A stretch of DNA of 7,339 bases, taken from the NCBI GenBank assembly GCA_937901285.1, contig CALCHI010000051.1, positions 1 through 7,339 of the forward strand. Direction: 5' to 3'. The position numbers and the translations under genes were made by a program. This DNA is from UBA8437 sp003445035. GTDB taxonomy: Bacteria > Planctomycetota > Planctomycetia > Planctomycetales > Planctomycetaceae. Each line of letters starts with the position of its first letter. Position 1 is the first letter of the stretch. The notes under the pieces were generated by a model that worked only from the letters and a program-made list of their open reading frames with translations, was not told where the DNA came from and did not search any database. Below, in pieces: positions 1-6,596 of the stretch.

Positions 1-630
1 CCACGGTACCGCCCCTCGCTCGCGGCGGGACTCCGGTTATCGCGTGGGCGGGCGGCGAGACGACGGCTACTTGACGATCTCGCAGTTGGCCAACGACTTC
101 TGCAGGTCGGCGAGTCACGCAGCATCCCGATTTTCCCAGAACTCCGTCCCTACCTCGAGGAGACCTTCGAGTTGGCCGAACCGGGAACCGAGTTCGTCAT
201 CACGAGATACGAGCTGAAGGCCAATACCAACCTGGGACCACAGCTGAAGCGAATCGTCCGCCGTGCTGGCCTGGAACCCTGGTCCAACCCGTTCCGGAAT
301 CTTCGATCGACACGGGAAACCGAGCTGGCCCTGGAGCACCCGCTGCACATCGTCTGCGAGTGGATCGGCAACACGCCTTCGGTGGCAATGTCCAACTACC
401 TGCGGGTGACCGACGCGGATTACCAGCGGGCATTGACCAAGGACAGCGCGCTGCAAAAAGCGCTGCAGCAACCTGCCGTTTTGCCTCGCACGGGGTCGCA
501 GCCGGAAATGGCCAATCCCGGCAAACCTGCTGATTGCAAGGCTTTGCGTGAAAGTGCGGCCCGGGGCGAGAGGGCCGTTTCGGGCTCAGTGGTCCCTACT
601 GGATTTGAACCAGTGACCTCTCGGATGTGA
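1..630 (+). pseudogene. Tyrosine recombinase (phage-type integrase) remnant, 5' incomplete
   Basis: This is a remnant of a site-specific integrase. From about 107 one frame reads GESRSIPIFPELRPYLE, then TEFVITRY, RRAGLEPW, NLRSTRETEL and EWIGNTPSVAMSNYLRVTD. This matches the C-terminal catalytic half of Planctomycetota-type tyrosine recombinases. The box II arginine is the codon at 304-306 (NLRSTR) and the nucleophilic tyrosine is at 397-399 (NYLRV). The usual box II histidine position is Arg and the usual box III histidine is Asn (IGN). Upstream of 107 the homology breaks. The expected active-site segment with the first catalytic arginine is absent. Instead, short pieces resembling the N-terminal region appear in other frames: HGTA at 2-13 and DDGYLTISQLANDF at 59-100 in frame 2, and VIAWAGGE at 36-59 in frame 3. 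This suggests frameshifts plus a large internal deletion. Recognisable homology ends near 432. The open frame continues without obvious homology and stops at 628-630 inside the antisense strand of the tRNA gene. The C-terminal identity is confident; the N-terminal pieces are inference. Confidence 0.78.
557..577 (-). terminator. Candidate hairpin terminator after tRNA-Val
   Basis: Starting 12 bases beyond the tRNA 3' end, the minus strand reads CGGCCC, a 9-base loop, then GGGCCG, giving a 6-bp all-GC stem. It is followed only by CACTTTCACG, so there is no proper T tract. It also lies inside the non-homologous tail of the integrase frame. It may end the tRNA transcript or guide 3' processing, but this is a weak call. 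Confidence 0.3.
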
Positions 631-664
631 ACCGAGCGCTCTAACCGGACTGAGCTAAGGGACC
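590..664 (-). tRNA. tRNA-Val, anticodon CAC
   Basis: Read on the minus strand, this folds into a complete 75-base cloverleaf. The acceptor stem is GGTCCCT/AGGGACC with discriminator A at 590. The D arm is GCTC/GAGC with loop AGTCCGGTTA. The anticodon stem is CTCGG/CCGAG around the loop TTCACAT. The variable region is AGGTC, and the T arm is ACTGG/CCAGT with loop TTCAAAT. The anticodon is CAC, which reads the valine codon GUG. CCA is not encoded: the bases after the discriminator read CTGAG, so CCA must be added after transcription. All stems are fully paired, so the gene appears functional. An integrase remnant abuts its 3' end, the usual place for tRNA-targeted integration. Confidence 0.96.
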
Positions 665-668
665 GCAG

Positions 669-684
669 GTCGCCATCCGGCGAC
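669..684 (-). other. Small hairpin in the 5' leader of tRNA-Val
   Basis: GTCGCC and GGCGAC form a perfect 6-bp stem around a 4-base loop. The hairpin ends 4 bases upstream of the mature tRNA 5' end and lies downstream of the toroid gene's stop codon. It could stop or process read-through from that gene before the tRNA, or help RNase P recognition. No T tract follows. Its function is undetermined. Confidence 0.3.
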
Positions 685-724
685 GGCGGGTCAGTTTAGT
701 TTCTGGGCGACGGGACGTCCACTT

Positions 725-744
725 GGCGATCACCGGCGATCACC
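725..744. repeat. Perfect 10-bp tandem duplication (two copies)
   Basis: GGCGATCACC occurs twice back to back (725-734 and 735-744). The second copy ends on the last base of the toroid gene's TAG stop codon. It is probably a simple slippage duplication in the 3' flank. No protein or structure is obviously built from it. Confidence 0.7.
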
Positions 745-3029
745 TACCGCTCCTCCGCCGCGTTGGCCCGTTCCTTCAACTGGTACAACGGCAGGAAGCG
801 GTAATAGACCTCCAGGCACAGCGTACTGAGCGCCGTCGCGTAAATCCGACCGCCATAGGTGCCCCAGGGGCCCCGCGGATCCCAACTGCCCCTGGCGTGT
901 CCATCCTGTCGCTGGGTCGCCACCAGCAGATTCCTCAGGCTGCCATTCCACTTCTGCCACGGCTCACCGCCGTACTGGTACATCGCCAGTGTGCCGTAGT
1001 ACCAGTAATAGAGGTTCGTGGCCGACAGCTTCGGCTTGTTGCTCGAGAGGTACTGCACGGCTTGCCTGCTGGCCGGATGGTCTCGCGCAATCCCCAGCAT
1101 CTGTTTCGAGAACAACGCCTCGGCCGTCATCGTCGGAGTGACTTCTTCCTCGGGTCGATACGACGCCAACCCCTTGAACTTCCCCCGGCTGCGACTGTTG
1201 ACGAAGTGAAACATCAGGTCCTTGGTTCGTTCGGGCACACGCAAGCCGGCAATCTCGGCACTCTTCAGCGCCATCAACTGCCAACCGAACATGCTCATGT
1301 CGCCCTCCTGGCCCTTCACGTAACGCCAGCCACCGGACATCGGGTGCTGCTGCGAAATGATATAAGCCACCGCCCGCAGGACGGCCTTCTTCAGCCGGGC
1401 GTTCTGCGTCTTGTCTGACTGCATCCCGTAGGCCTCGGCCAACGCGTAGGTCGCCATCGCATGACAGTAGTTCTGGGCATAACGGGTCGCCCGGCTGCCC
1501 AGGAAACCATCGAACCGCTGCTGGCCGATCAACCAGTCGATCGCACGTGTGATCTGTTCGGCATGCGGGCCTTCCTCGTGGGTGTACCCGGCCCCCAGGA
1601 ATGCCAGCAGCGACAACGCCGTGATCCCCGCATCGGCATGCAGCCCGGCCCTTCGATCCGCCTCGGGCCGTTTGGGGTCACCGTGCAACCCGCGACCGCC
1701 GGGGTCCTGGCACTTCTGGCCACTCGGGCAAAGAATCGCGAATCCGTCGGAGTCCCAGTAGCCGTCACGATGCTGGTGACGCGACAACCACACCAGGCTG
1801 GCCTCGACCGCCCGCTCGGACGCGTCGGTCCCGCCGAACTTCTGCGCCGCCAACCGTCTCTGCGACAGAGTTCTCAGGCGGTACGTCGCCGGCAAGCTCA
1901 ATTCGCGCCGCCGAGGCGTCGTCGTCAGTCCCGGCCGCACCACGTTGGGCCGTGGCCCGGGCACCGGCAACCGGCTGGCGATTCCGTCGCGGACCGAACG
2001 TGTGGGACCCGGGCGTGGCGTTGGCGTGCGTGCGATCCGGCCCGGCGCCTGCCGCGTCGGCACACCGTCAGACCGACCGCCGGACCGGCGCCGCTTGATG
2101 CGAGTGAACCCCCGGGACGAGGGCGAACCGGCGGCGGCACCAGGAGTGGTCTCGGCCGCATCGGCACCGGCCACGTCGAGATCGGCCGACCCGGCCACGG
2201 GCCCCTCGCGCCGCCGAATCGTGTCGCCGGGGGTGGCCCGCTTGATCGTGACGTCGGAGGACGGGACCCGGGGACTCTCGAGACCCATGGGTCGTGAGAG
2301 CTTCGACAGGTCCAGGGTCGGCCTCTCGACACTGCCACGGGTCGGAGCCCGGTCAATCGTCACGTTCTCCTGTAATCCCGCCTGCCCTTTCGTGCGTTTC
2401 AGCCGGCTCGTCGGCACGCTGACTTCCTGCCGGGCCTCGGCCGTCGGATCATCAACCCGGAACGGCACGTCGGCACGTTGTCGCCGCCCCCGCTCGGCCA
2501 ACTCGATCGGCTCCGGCCGCGCTTCGGGCTGGTCGGGCACCTGGGCCACGTCCTTCAACTCGGGCTCGACCCGATCGGTCTCCTCGGACTCCCGTTCGGG
2601 AGTTGCCAGTTCTTCGAGTTCGGGCGGTGTCGGTGGGATTCGGTCAACCGGTTGCGGCTCGGTCTTGGGCACCTGCTGCCAGACGGGCGTGTTCCCCGGA
2701 TCCGGTTCCGGAACCGGTTCATCGGCCTCGACCAGTTCGTGCTGGACATCCACTTCCACCGCCGGTTGTTGCACGTCGGGGATCGCCGGCGGCGGCGAAA
2801 TCACCACCAGGCCCATTGCACACGAGACGTGGACCAGGACCGAAAAGACCAGGGACTTCCGGCTGGGATCGTTGTCGCCCCAGCGGGTCACCAGCATCGT
2901 GAACAGGTGAAGCGTTGCGCAGAACAGGCCCGCCAGCAGGCAGCCCCAGAGAACCTTCGCCACGAAGTCGGGCGAGATCCCCAGCAGGCTGCCGATATGT
3001 TGGGCGGCGTCTGCGACGGCCAGCACCAT
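744..3029 (-). CDS. Membrane-anchored protein with periplasmic squalene-hopene-cyclase-like (prenyltransferase-repeat) toroid domain
   Basis: This encodes 761 residues from ATG at 3029. Two hydrophobic segments (about 25-47 and 59-78) are followed by a proline- and charge-rich region (about 79-395). That layout recalls the membrane anchor and periplasm-spanning part of TonB/TolA. Residues about 400-750 resemble the alpha/alpha toroid of prenyltransferase/squalene-oxidase repeats, with units such as AVEASLVWLSRHQHRDGYWD, RAIDWLIGQQRFDGFLG, VAYIISQQHPMSGGWRY and LLVATQRQDGHARGSW. I see no DXDD cyclase acid motif, so terpene-cyclase activity is doubtful and a binding or scaffold role is more likely. 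The linker contains two related stretches, VTIDRAPTRG and VTIKRATPGD, and is strongly basic near residues 305-375. A 7-residue loop with two cysteines (CPSGQKC) interrupts the first repeats. The ATG overlaps the ExbD stop as TGATG and has GGAGG seven bases upstream. A GTG at 3032 is the alternative start. Pairing with ExbD suggests a proton-motive-force-linked envelope function, which is inference. Confidence 0.9.
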   Translation of the reverse strand: MVLAVADAAQHIGSLLGISPDFVAKVLWGCLLAGLFCATLHLFTMLVTRWGDNDPSRKSLVFSVLVHVSCAMGLVVISPPPAIPDVQQPAVEVDVQHELVEADEPVPEPDPGNTPVWQQVPKTEPQPVDRIPPTPPELEELATPERESEETDRVEPELKDVAQVPDQPEARPEPIELAERGRRQRADVPFRVDDPTAEARQEVSVPTSRLKRTKGQAGLQENVTIDRAPTRGSVERPTLDLSKLSRPMGLESPRVPSSDVTIKRATPGDTIRRREGPVAGSADLDVAGADAAETTPGAAAGSPSSRGFTRIKRRRSGGRSDGVPTRQAPGRIARTPTPRPGPTRSVRDGIASRLPVPGPRPNVVRPGLTTTPRRRELSLPATYRLRTLSQRRLAAQKFGGTDASERAVEASLVWLSRHQHRDGYWDSDGFAILCPSGQKCQDPGGRGLHGDPKRPEADRRAGLHADAGITALSLLAFLGAGYTHEEGPHAEQITRAIDWLIGQQRFDGFLGSRATRYAQNYCHAMATYALAEAYGMQSDKTQNARLKKAVLRAVAYIISQQHPMSGGWRYVKGQEGDMSMFGWQLMALKSAEIAGLRVPERTKDLMFHFVNSRSRGKFKGLASYRPEEEVTPTMTAEALFSKQMLGIARDHPASRQAVQYLSSNKPKLSATNLYYWYYGTLAMYQYGGEPWQKWNGSLRNLLVATQRQDGHARGSWDPRGPWGTYGGRIYATALSTLCLEVYYRFLPLYQLKERANAAEER

Positions 3030-3451
3030 CACCTGCCCTCCCGATCGAACTTGTAGGCCAGTGAGATCCTGGTCACCTGCGACCGGTGACAGACACCCAG
3101 CACATCAATCACCGGCTGGTACAGTCCCTCGCCCTCTCCCCGAACCACAACCGCCTGGTCGTCGAAGTTCTTCTTCGCCTCCCCCAACTGCTCTTCCAGC
3201 TCCGTCAGCGACACCGCCTGGCTGCCCAACAGGATCGTTCCGTCCCGGCGGACATTGATCAGCAAGGGATCGGGTGTGCCGGTCAGGGGTTGGACTTCGG
3301 CCGAACTGGGCAGCTGGATGTCGTACTGCCGTTCCTGTTCGGTGAAACGGGCACCGACCATGAAGAAAATGACCAACAGGAAGACGATGTCGATCATCGG
3401 CGTCAGGTTGATTGCCGCCTCTTCAGTTCGTTCGGCGCCCTTGAGTGGCAT
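3029..3451 (-). CDS. ExbD/TolR family biopolymer transport protein
   Basis: This 140-residue protein has the normal length and layout of ExbD/TolR. It has a short cytoplasmic N-terminus, one membrane helix (about 19-35) and a periplasmic domain. The signature LTPMIDIVFLLVIFFMV starts at residue 16. Asp21 matches the conserved transmembrane aspartate that ExbD and TolR use for proton-coupled energy transduction with an ExbB/TolQ/MotA-type partner. The periplasmic part shows the usual ExbD pattern (PLLINVRRDGTILL, LEEQL, VVVRGEG, YQPVIDVLGVC). The start ATG at 3451 has AGGA five bases upstream and a GGAGG ten bases upstream. The stop TGA shares one base with the ATG of the toroid gene, so the two are probably translationally coupled. 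No ExbB/TolQ gene is adjacent: the preceding gene is a DUF1501 protein 90 bases upstream. The family call is firm; the substrate is unknown. Confidence 0.95.
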   Translation of the reverse strand: MPLKGAERTEEAAINLTPMIDIVFLLVIFFMVGARFTEQERQYDIQLPSSAEVQPLTGTPDPLLINVRRDGTILLGSQAVSLTELEEQLGEAKKNFDDQAVVVRGEGEGLYQPVIDVLGVCHRSQVTRISLAYKFDREGR

Positions 3452-3541
3452 CCCGTTCCTGCCTCCACCATCGGTCTCGAAGCGGCCCGCCCGCGCGACC
3501 CTCGTGTTGGCCCCTCTTGCCCAGTATCGGCATCTCCGACG

Positions 3542-5608
3542 TTAGACGGTCACGTTTTCGTTGATCGTCCGCCCGGTGAAAACCACCTCGATGTCGGCAA
3601 TCTCGAGCCACGCCGCTTCGCCAACCAACTTCTTGGCGACGTCCCGGGGTGACAACGTGACAACCACCCCGAGCCCTCGACCAATCGAAAAGTTGGCCCC
3701 GGGCTTGCTGCTGTCCAATCTCGCCAAAAACTCCAGCGTCACGAATTTGTCGTCCTGAAACGCTTCGGCCGTCAACTCGTGCGCCACCAGCGTCTGCCTC
3801 TGGGATGGATCCTTGACCAGGCTCGTATACCGGCAGAATTCCAGTTTCGCGGTGGCCAGTTTTGCGATCGGACCATGTCCGCGTAACCGGATCTTCGCCA
3901 GGTAATTTCCGGCTCGCGGATTGATCATTTCCTGTCCCAGGAATACCGTCCCGGTGGCGCGTGTCCCGGCAGCCGCGAAGCCCAGCCGCACCGTCTCGCT
4001 GCCGGGAACATGCCAGGCACCGAATCCCGAGGACGAGTCGACCGGCAGCAGGGGCTTCGCTCGCCACCCCTTGGGCCGTGATCCAAAATCAGCGGTCTCG
4101 ATCACGGCATCCTTGCCAAACCCTCGCTGGTTCAACTTGCGACCGTCGAAGGGCTTCACCCGATCCAGCGACCCGCCCGGAACAACCCGAATATCCGTCG
4201 CTGCTCGAGTCCCCAGCAAGTCGCGAATCGGCTCTCCCTTGGTCAATTGCAGTTCACGGCCCAGTGGATCGTGAAACGCACCGTGCGGGTCTATGCCCAA
4301 CAGGTGGAAGATTGTCGCGGTCAGGTCGGCCGGTGTCACCCGGTTGCGAGCCGGATAGGCCCCCTGGCGATCGCTGGCTCCATAGACCTGTCCCGGAGCA
4401 ATTCCGGCACCGGCCATGGCAAAACTGAAAACCGACCCCCAGTGATCTCGTCCACCCGACGGATTGATCTTCGGCGTACGGCCGAACTCGGCGATCGCCA
4501 CCACCAGGGTCTCGTCGAGCAACCCACGCGTTTCCAGGTCTTCGATCAGTGCCGTGAACCCGACGTCGAACTTCGGGCACAAGACGTCCTCGAGTCGATC
4601 AGCGTTCTGGGCATGGGTGTCCCACAACGGGTTGTCGACAGCCGAATCACCTGGCTCACGGACCCAGTTGACATGCACGAGCCGCACGCCGGCCTCGACC
4701 AATCGTCGAGACAACAACAGCAGCTGGTTCCAGTTCGACATCCCGTAACGCCGCCTGAGCGTCTCTGGCTCACTGCTGACATCAAAGGCGTTGCGAACAC
4801 GTCCATTGATCAGGATGTCGAAGGCCTGGTCCTGGTACGTCCCGAACAACTTCGGTTCACGGCCACGCACGATTCCATCAAAATGACGATCCACCTGCTC
4901 CAGCAGCCCGACCCGGTTCTTCAACCGCAACGTGGGCACATCCGCCAATTGCAGCCCCGGCGGTCCATCCCCGGGCTCCATCGGGTTCACGTCGAACCGG
5001 TCGGGGTCCCAGCGACGGCCCAGGAACCCGGCAGTCTGTCCGGCGGGGGTGACGTTCTCATTGAGCCGGATGATCTGGGGAATCCAGACGGTCGTCAGCG
5101 GCGGCAGTTTCTCGCTGGGCTTGAGTTGCTTGACCAGGGATCCGAACCACGGCCAGTCCTCGGGGGTGATCCGCCGTGCGTTGGCCCCCTGGTACTTGTA
5201 GCCGGTCAGTACCTCGTACCCACTGCTGGAGTGAATGTTGTTGTCGGTGGCCATCGAGCGAACGACGGCCAGCTTGTCGGCGATCCGGGCCGTCCGCGGC
5301 AGCAGTTCACAGAAGTTCACACCGGGAACGTTGGTCTGGATCGGCGAGAACTCGCCGCGGATTCCCGAGGGAGCCAGTGGCTTGGGATCAAACGTCTCGT
5401 GCTGGGGTGGCCCCCCCTGCAGCCAGACGTAGATCACGCTCTTGGCTCGGCCAAAGGTCGGATCGGTGTTTTCACTGGCACCACGGGCGGTCGAAGCGAG
5501 CAGTCCGGGCAGCGAGAGTCCGAGGCTGGAAAGTCCTCCCACCTGGATCATTTCCCGGCGATCCAGCCGATCACACATCCGTCCCGCGTCGCCTTCCAGA
5601 GACCACAT
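3542..5608 (-). CDS. Tat-exported DUF1501 protein with extra C-terminal domain
   Basis: This 688-residue protein belongs to DUF1501, a family abundant in Planctomycetota and related to the alkaline-phosphatase/sulfatase fold. Its biochemical role is not established. The N-terminus carries a twin-arginine signal: DRREMIQVGG at 16-25, a hydrophobic stretch to about 38, then STARGA. Family motifs are VWLQGGPPQHETFDPKP (61-77), DTHAQN (330-335), AEFGRTP (373-379) and GGRDHWG (385-391). The aspartate and histidine residues are placed as in the metal-binding core of that superfamily. The ordinary domain ends near 466 (GEPIRDLL). About 220 further residues follow, rich in predicted beta strands and without a Cys cluster or membrane anchor. 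They may be a binding or adhesion module. The start ATG at 5608 has GGGAGG 11 bases upstream; Met11 is a weaker alternative. DUF1501 genes often pair with DUF1553 genes, but none is present here. Whether it is co-transcribed with the ExbD gene is unknown. Confidence 0.94.
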   Translation of the reverse strand: MWSLEGDAGRMCDRLDRREMIQVGGLSSLGLSLPGLLASTARGASENTDPTFGRAKSVIYVWLQGGPPQHETFDPKPLAPSGIRGEFSPIQTNVPGVNFCELLPRTARIADKLAVVRSMATDNNIHSSSGYEVLTGYKYQGANARRITPEDWPWFGSLVKQLKPSEKLPPLTTVWIPQIIRLNENVTPAGQTAGFLGRRWDPDRFDVNPMEPGDGPPGLQLADVPTLRLKNRVGLLEQVDRHFDGIVRGREPKLFGTYQDQAFDILINGRVRNAFDVSSEPETLRRRYGMSNWNQLLLLSRRLVEAGVRLVHVNWVREPGDSAVDNPLWDTHAQNADRLEDVLCPKFDVGFTALIEDLETRGLLDETLVVAIAEFGRTPKINPSGGRDHWGSVFSFAMAGAGIAPGQVYGASDRQGAYPARNRVTPADLTATIFHLLGIDPHGAFHDPLGRELQLTKGEPIRDLLGTRAATDIRVVPGGSLDRVKPFDGRKLNQRGFGKDAVIETADFGSRPKGWRAKPLLPVDSSSGFGAWHVPGSETVRLGFAAAGTRATGTVFLGQEMINPRAGNYLAKIRLRGHGPIAKLATAKLEFCRYTSLVKDPSQRQTLVAHELTAEAFQDDKFVTLEFLARLDSSKPGANFSIGRGLGVVVTLSPRDVAKKLVGEAAWLEIADIEVVFTGRTINENVTV

Positions 5609-5760
5609 TGCTAGACGATCCTCCCGTCTGGTTCCCCTGCTACGGTCAGAATACCAGACCGCTGACCCACTGACTATATCGTCAAACCCCCCGGGCCGAT
5701 CGAGTCACAAGGTCATGTATCCTCACTCCATCACAACAACTAGAATGCGGCTGCTGCATT

Positions 5761-5783
5761 CGGCCGGGGACCGGTCCCGGCCG
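5761..5783. promoter_or_regulatory. GC-rich inverted repeat in the divergent intergenic region, upstream of the response regulator
   Basis: GGGACCGGTCCC (5767-5778) is a perfect 12-bp palindrome. If one G is bulged, the symmetry extends to 11 bp per arm (CGGCC...GGCCG). It lies about 90 bases before the response-regulator start. It is either an operator-type dyad or a hairpin in the leader RNA. The rest of the 264-base region (5609-5872) holds a weak 6-bp inverted repeat, GGTCAG/CTGACC (5644-5667). It also holds a weak -10-like TAGAAT (5741-5746, plus strand) and a weak TATTCT on the minus strand, each without a convincing -35. No gene is supported there. Confidence 0.45.
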
Positions 5784-5872
5784 GTGTGCCATGCGAAATC
5801 GATCACGCTGCTGATCCAGTTTGTTCGGGAAGCTGTCGCGTCGTCTCCGGAATCGGTCCCAGGAGGTAGAGC

Positions 5873-6442
5873 ATGTCACGCGGTGTTGGCTACGTGGTGG
5901 ATACCGGAGACGATGGCGGAGCCATCACGCAGAACATCCTGGTCATCGAGGACAAGCCCGAGACCTGTGAATTCCTCAAGGCGATGCTCGAACGGAACGG
6001 GTACATGGTTCGCGTCGCCACCGACGGCGGACAGGCCCACTCGACGTTCGCGATGTACAAGCCCGACATCGTGCTGCTGGACCTGATCCTCCCCGGCGAG
6101 AGCGGCTTCGAGATCTGCGAACGCCTGAAGGCCCACCGCGACACGGTCCCCGTCCTGGTGCTCTCGGCTATCGATCTCGAATCGTCCCGCAACCTCGCGG
6201 CCAAGGCCGGAGCCGACGGCTACCTGGCCAAGCCGATTCGCGAATCCGAGTTGCTCGAGTCGATCACGTCGATCAGCAGGGCGGCCTTCCGGCGGGCTCA
6301 TCGCGACAAGTCCAAGGACGAGGGTGCCATCCGCTTCAGTTGCCGCTGCGGCAAACGGTTCAAGGTCAGCGTCCAGCGACAGGGCAAGATGATGACCTGC
6401 ACCAGCTGCGGGGACCCACTGACGGTGCCCCGACAGTCTTGA
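5873..6442 (+). CDS. Response regulator: receiver domain plus C-terminal zinc ribbon
   Basis: This 189-residue protein has a two-component receiver domain at about residues 20-137. All key residues are present: the acidic pair Glu26-Asp27 (ILVIEDK), the phospho-acceptor Asp70 (DIVLLDLILPGESG), Ser98 (VLVLSA), Tyr117 and Lys120 (YLAKPI). It should therefore be able to take phosphate from a histidine kinase. A short linker (SRAAFRRAHRDKSKDEG) leads to a compact Cys4 zinc ribbon: Cys157-x-Cys159-Gly and Cys176-x-x-Cys179-Gly, with basic residues between. There is no helix-turn-helix, GGDEF or other enzymatic output domain. Output may be protein or nucleic-acid contact through the ribbon, which is inference. 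The start is well defined by AGGAGGT at 5861-5867. The divergent gene is the DUF1501 protein, and the downstream gene on the same strand is a zinc-ribbon/FHA protein. No partner kinase lies in the window. Confidence 0.95.
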   Translation: MSRGVGYVVDTGDDGGAITQNILVIEDKPETCEFLKAMLERNGYMVRVATDGGQAHSTFAMYKPDIVLLDLILPGESGFEICERLKAHRDTVPVLVLSAIDLESSRNLAAKAGADGYLAKPIRESELLESITSISRAAFRRAHRDKSKDEGAIRFSCRCGKRFKVSVQRQGKMMTCTSCGDPLTVPRQS

Positions 6443-6458
6443 TTCCGCCACCGGAATC
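6441..6458 (+). terminator. Hairpin overlapping the response-regulator stop codon
   Basis: GATTCCG and CGGAATC form a perfect 7-bp stem with a 4-base loop, starting inside the TGA stop (6440-6442). It is followed by GTTGACGG, without a T tract. It is either a weak or factor-assisted terminator or an RNA-stability element. Confidence 0.4.
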
Positions 6459-6543
6459 GTTGACGGCCAGACCCCGTATTGCACCCGACCGCCAATCGTG
6501 CGAATCTAGCGGTCACACAGGCGGGGCGCTCTCACCCTTGGAA

Positions 6544-6559
6544 TCTCCCGGGTGGGAGA
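6544..6559 (+). other. Hairpin in the leader of the FHA gene
   Basis: TCTCCC and GGGAGA form a perfect 6-bp stem around GGGT, followed by AATTGTTCGG. It covers the upstream in-frame GTG at 6552, which argues against that GTG as a start. It lies 37 bases before the preferred ATG. It could be a terminator-like or regulatory leader structure. The rest of 6443-6596 shows nothing else I can support. Confidence 0.35.
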
Positions 6560-6596
6560 AATTGTTCGGTGCAGTGGGGAACTGAACTTGGACGCC

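Noticed and set aside
172..630. Integrase taken as a complete gene starting with TTG at 172
   Set aside because: Clear integrase homology continues upstream of 172 to about 107 in the same frame, and the first catalytic arginine is missing. This is therefore a fragment, not a full gene.
1945..2910. Plus-strand open frame (321 codons) opposite the proline-rich linker of the toroid protein
   Set aside because: It is an Arg/Ser/Gly-rich antisense shadow of the low-complexity linker. I see no credible ribosome-binding site or domain.
3423..4067. Minus-strand open frame (214 codons) spanning the DUF1501/ExbD gap
   Set aside because: It overlaps both real genes in another frame and has no domain. 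The gap itself (3452-3541) holds no ExbB gene and no clear terminator.
4247..5614. Long plus-strand open frame (455 codons) opposite the DUF1501 gene
   Set aside because: It mirrors a well-supported DUF1501 gene. Its product has no recognisable motif and an untypical Gln/Arg/Pro-rich composition, as expected for an antisense frame in GC-rich coding DNA.
5442..6086. Plus-strand open frame across the divergent intergenic region, with ATG codons at 5714 and 5744
   Set aside because: It overlaps the start of both the DUF1501 and response-regulator genes out of frame, lacks a ribosome-binding site and has no motif.
5876..6484. Minus-strand open frame opposite the response regulator
   Set aside because: It is the antisense shadow of a gene whose receiver residues and ribosome-binding site are all clear.
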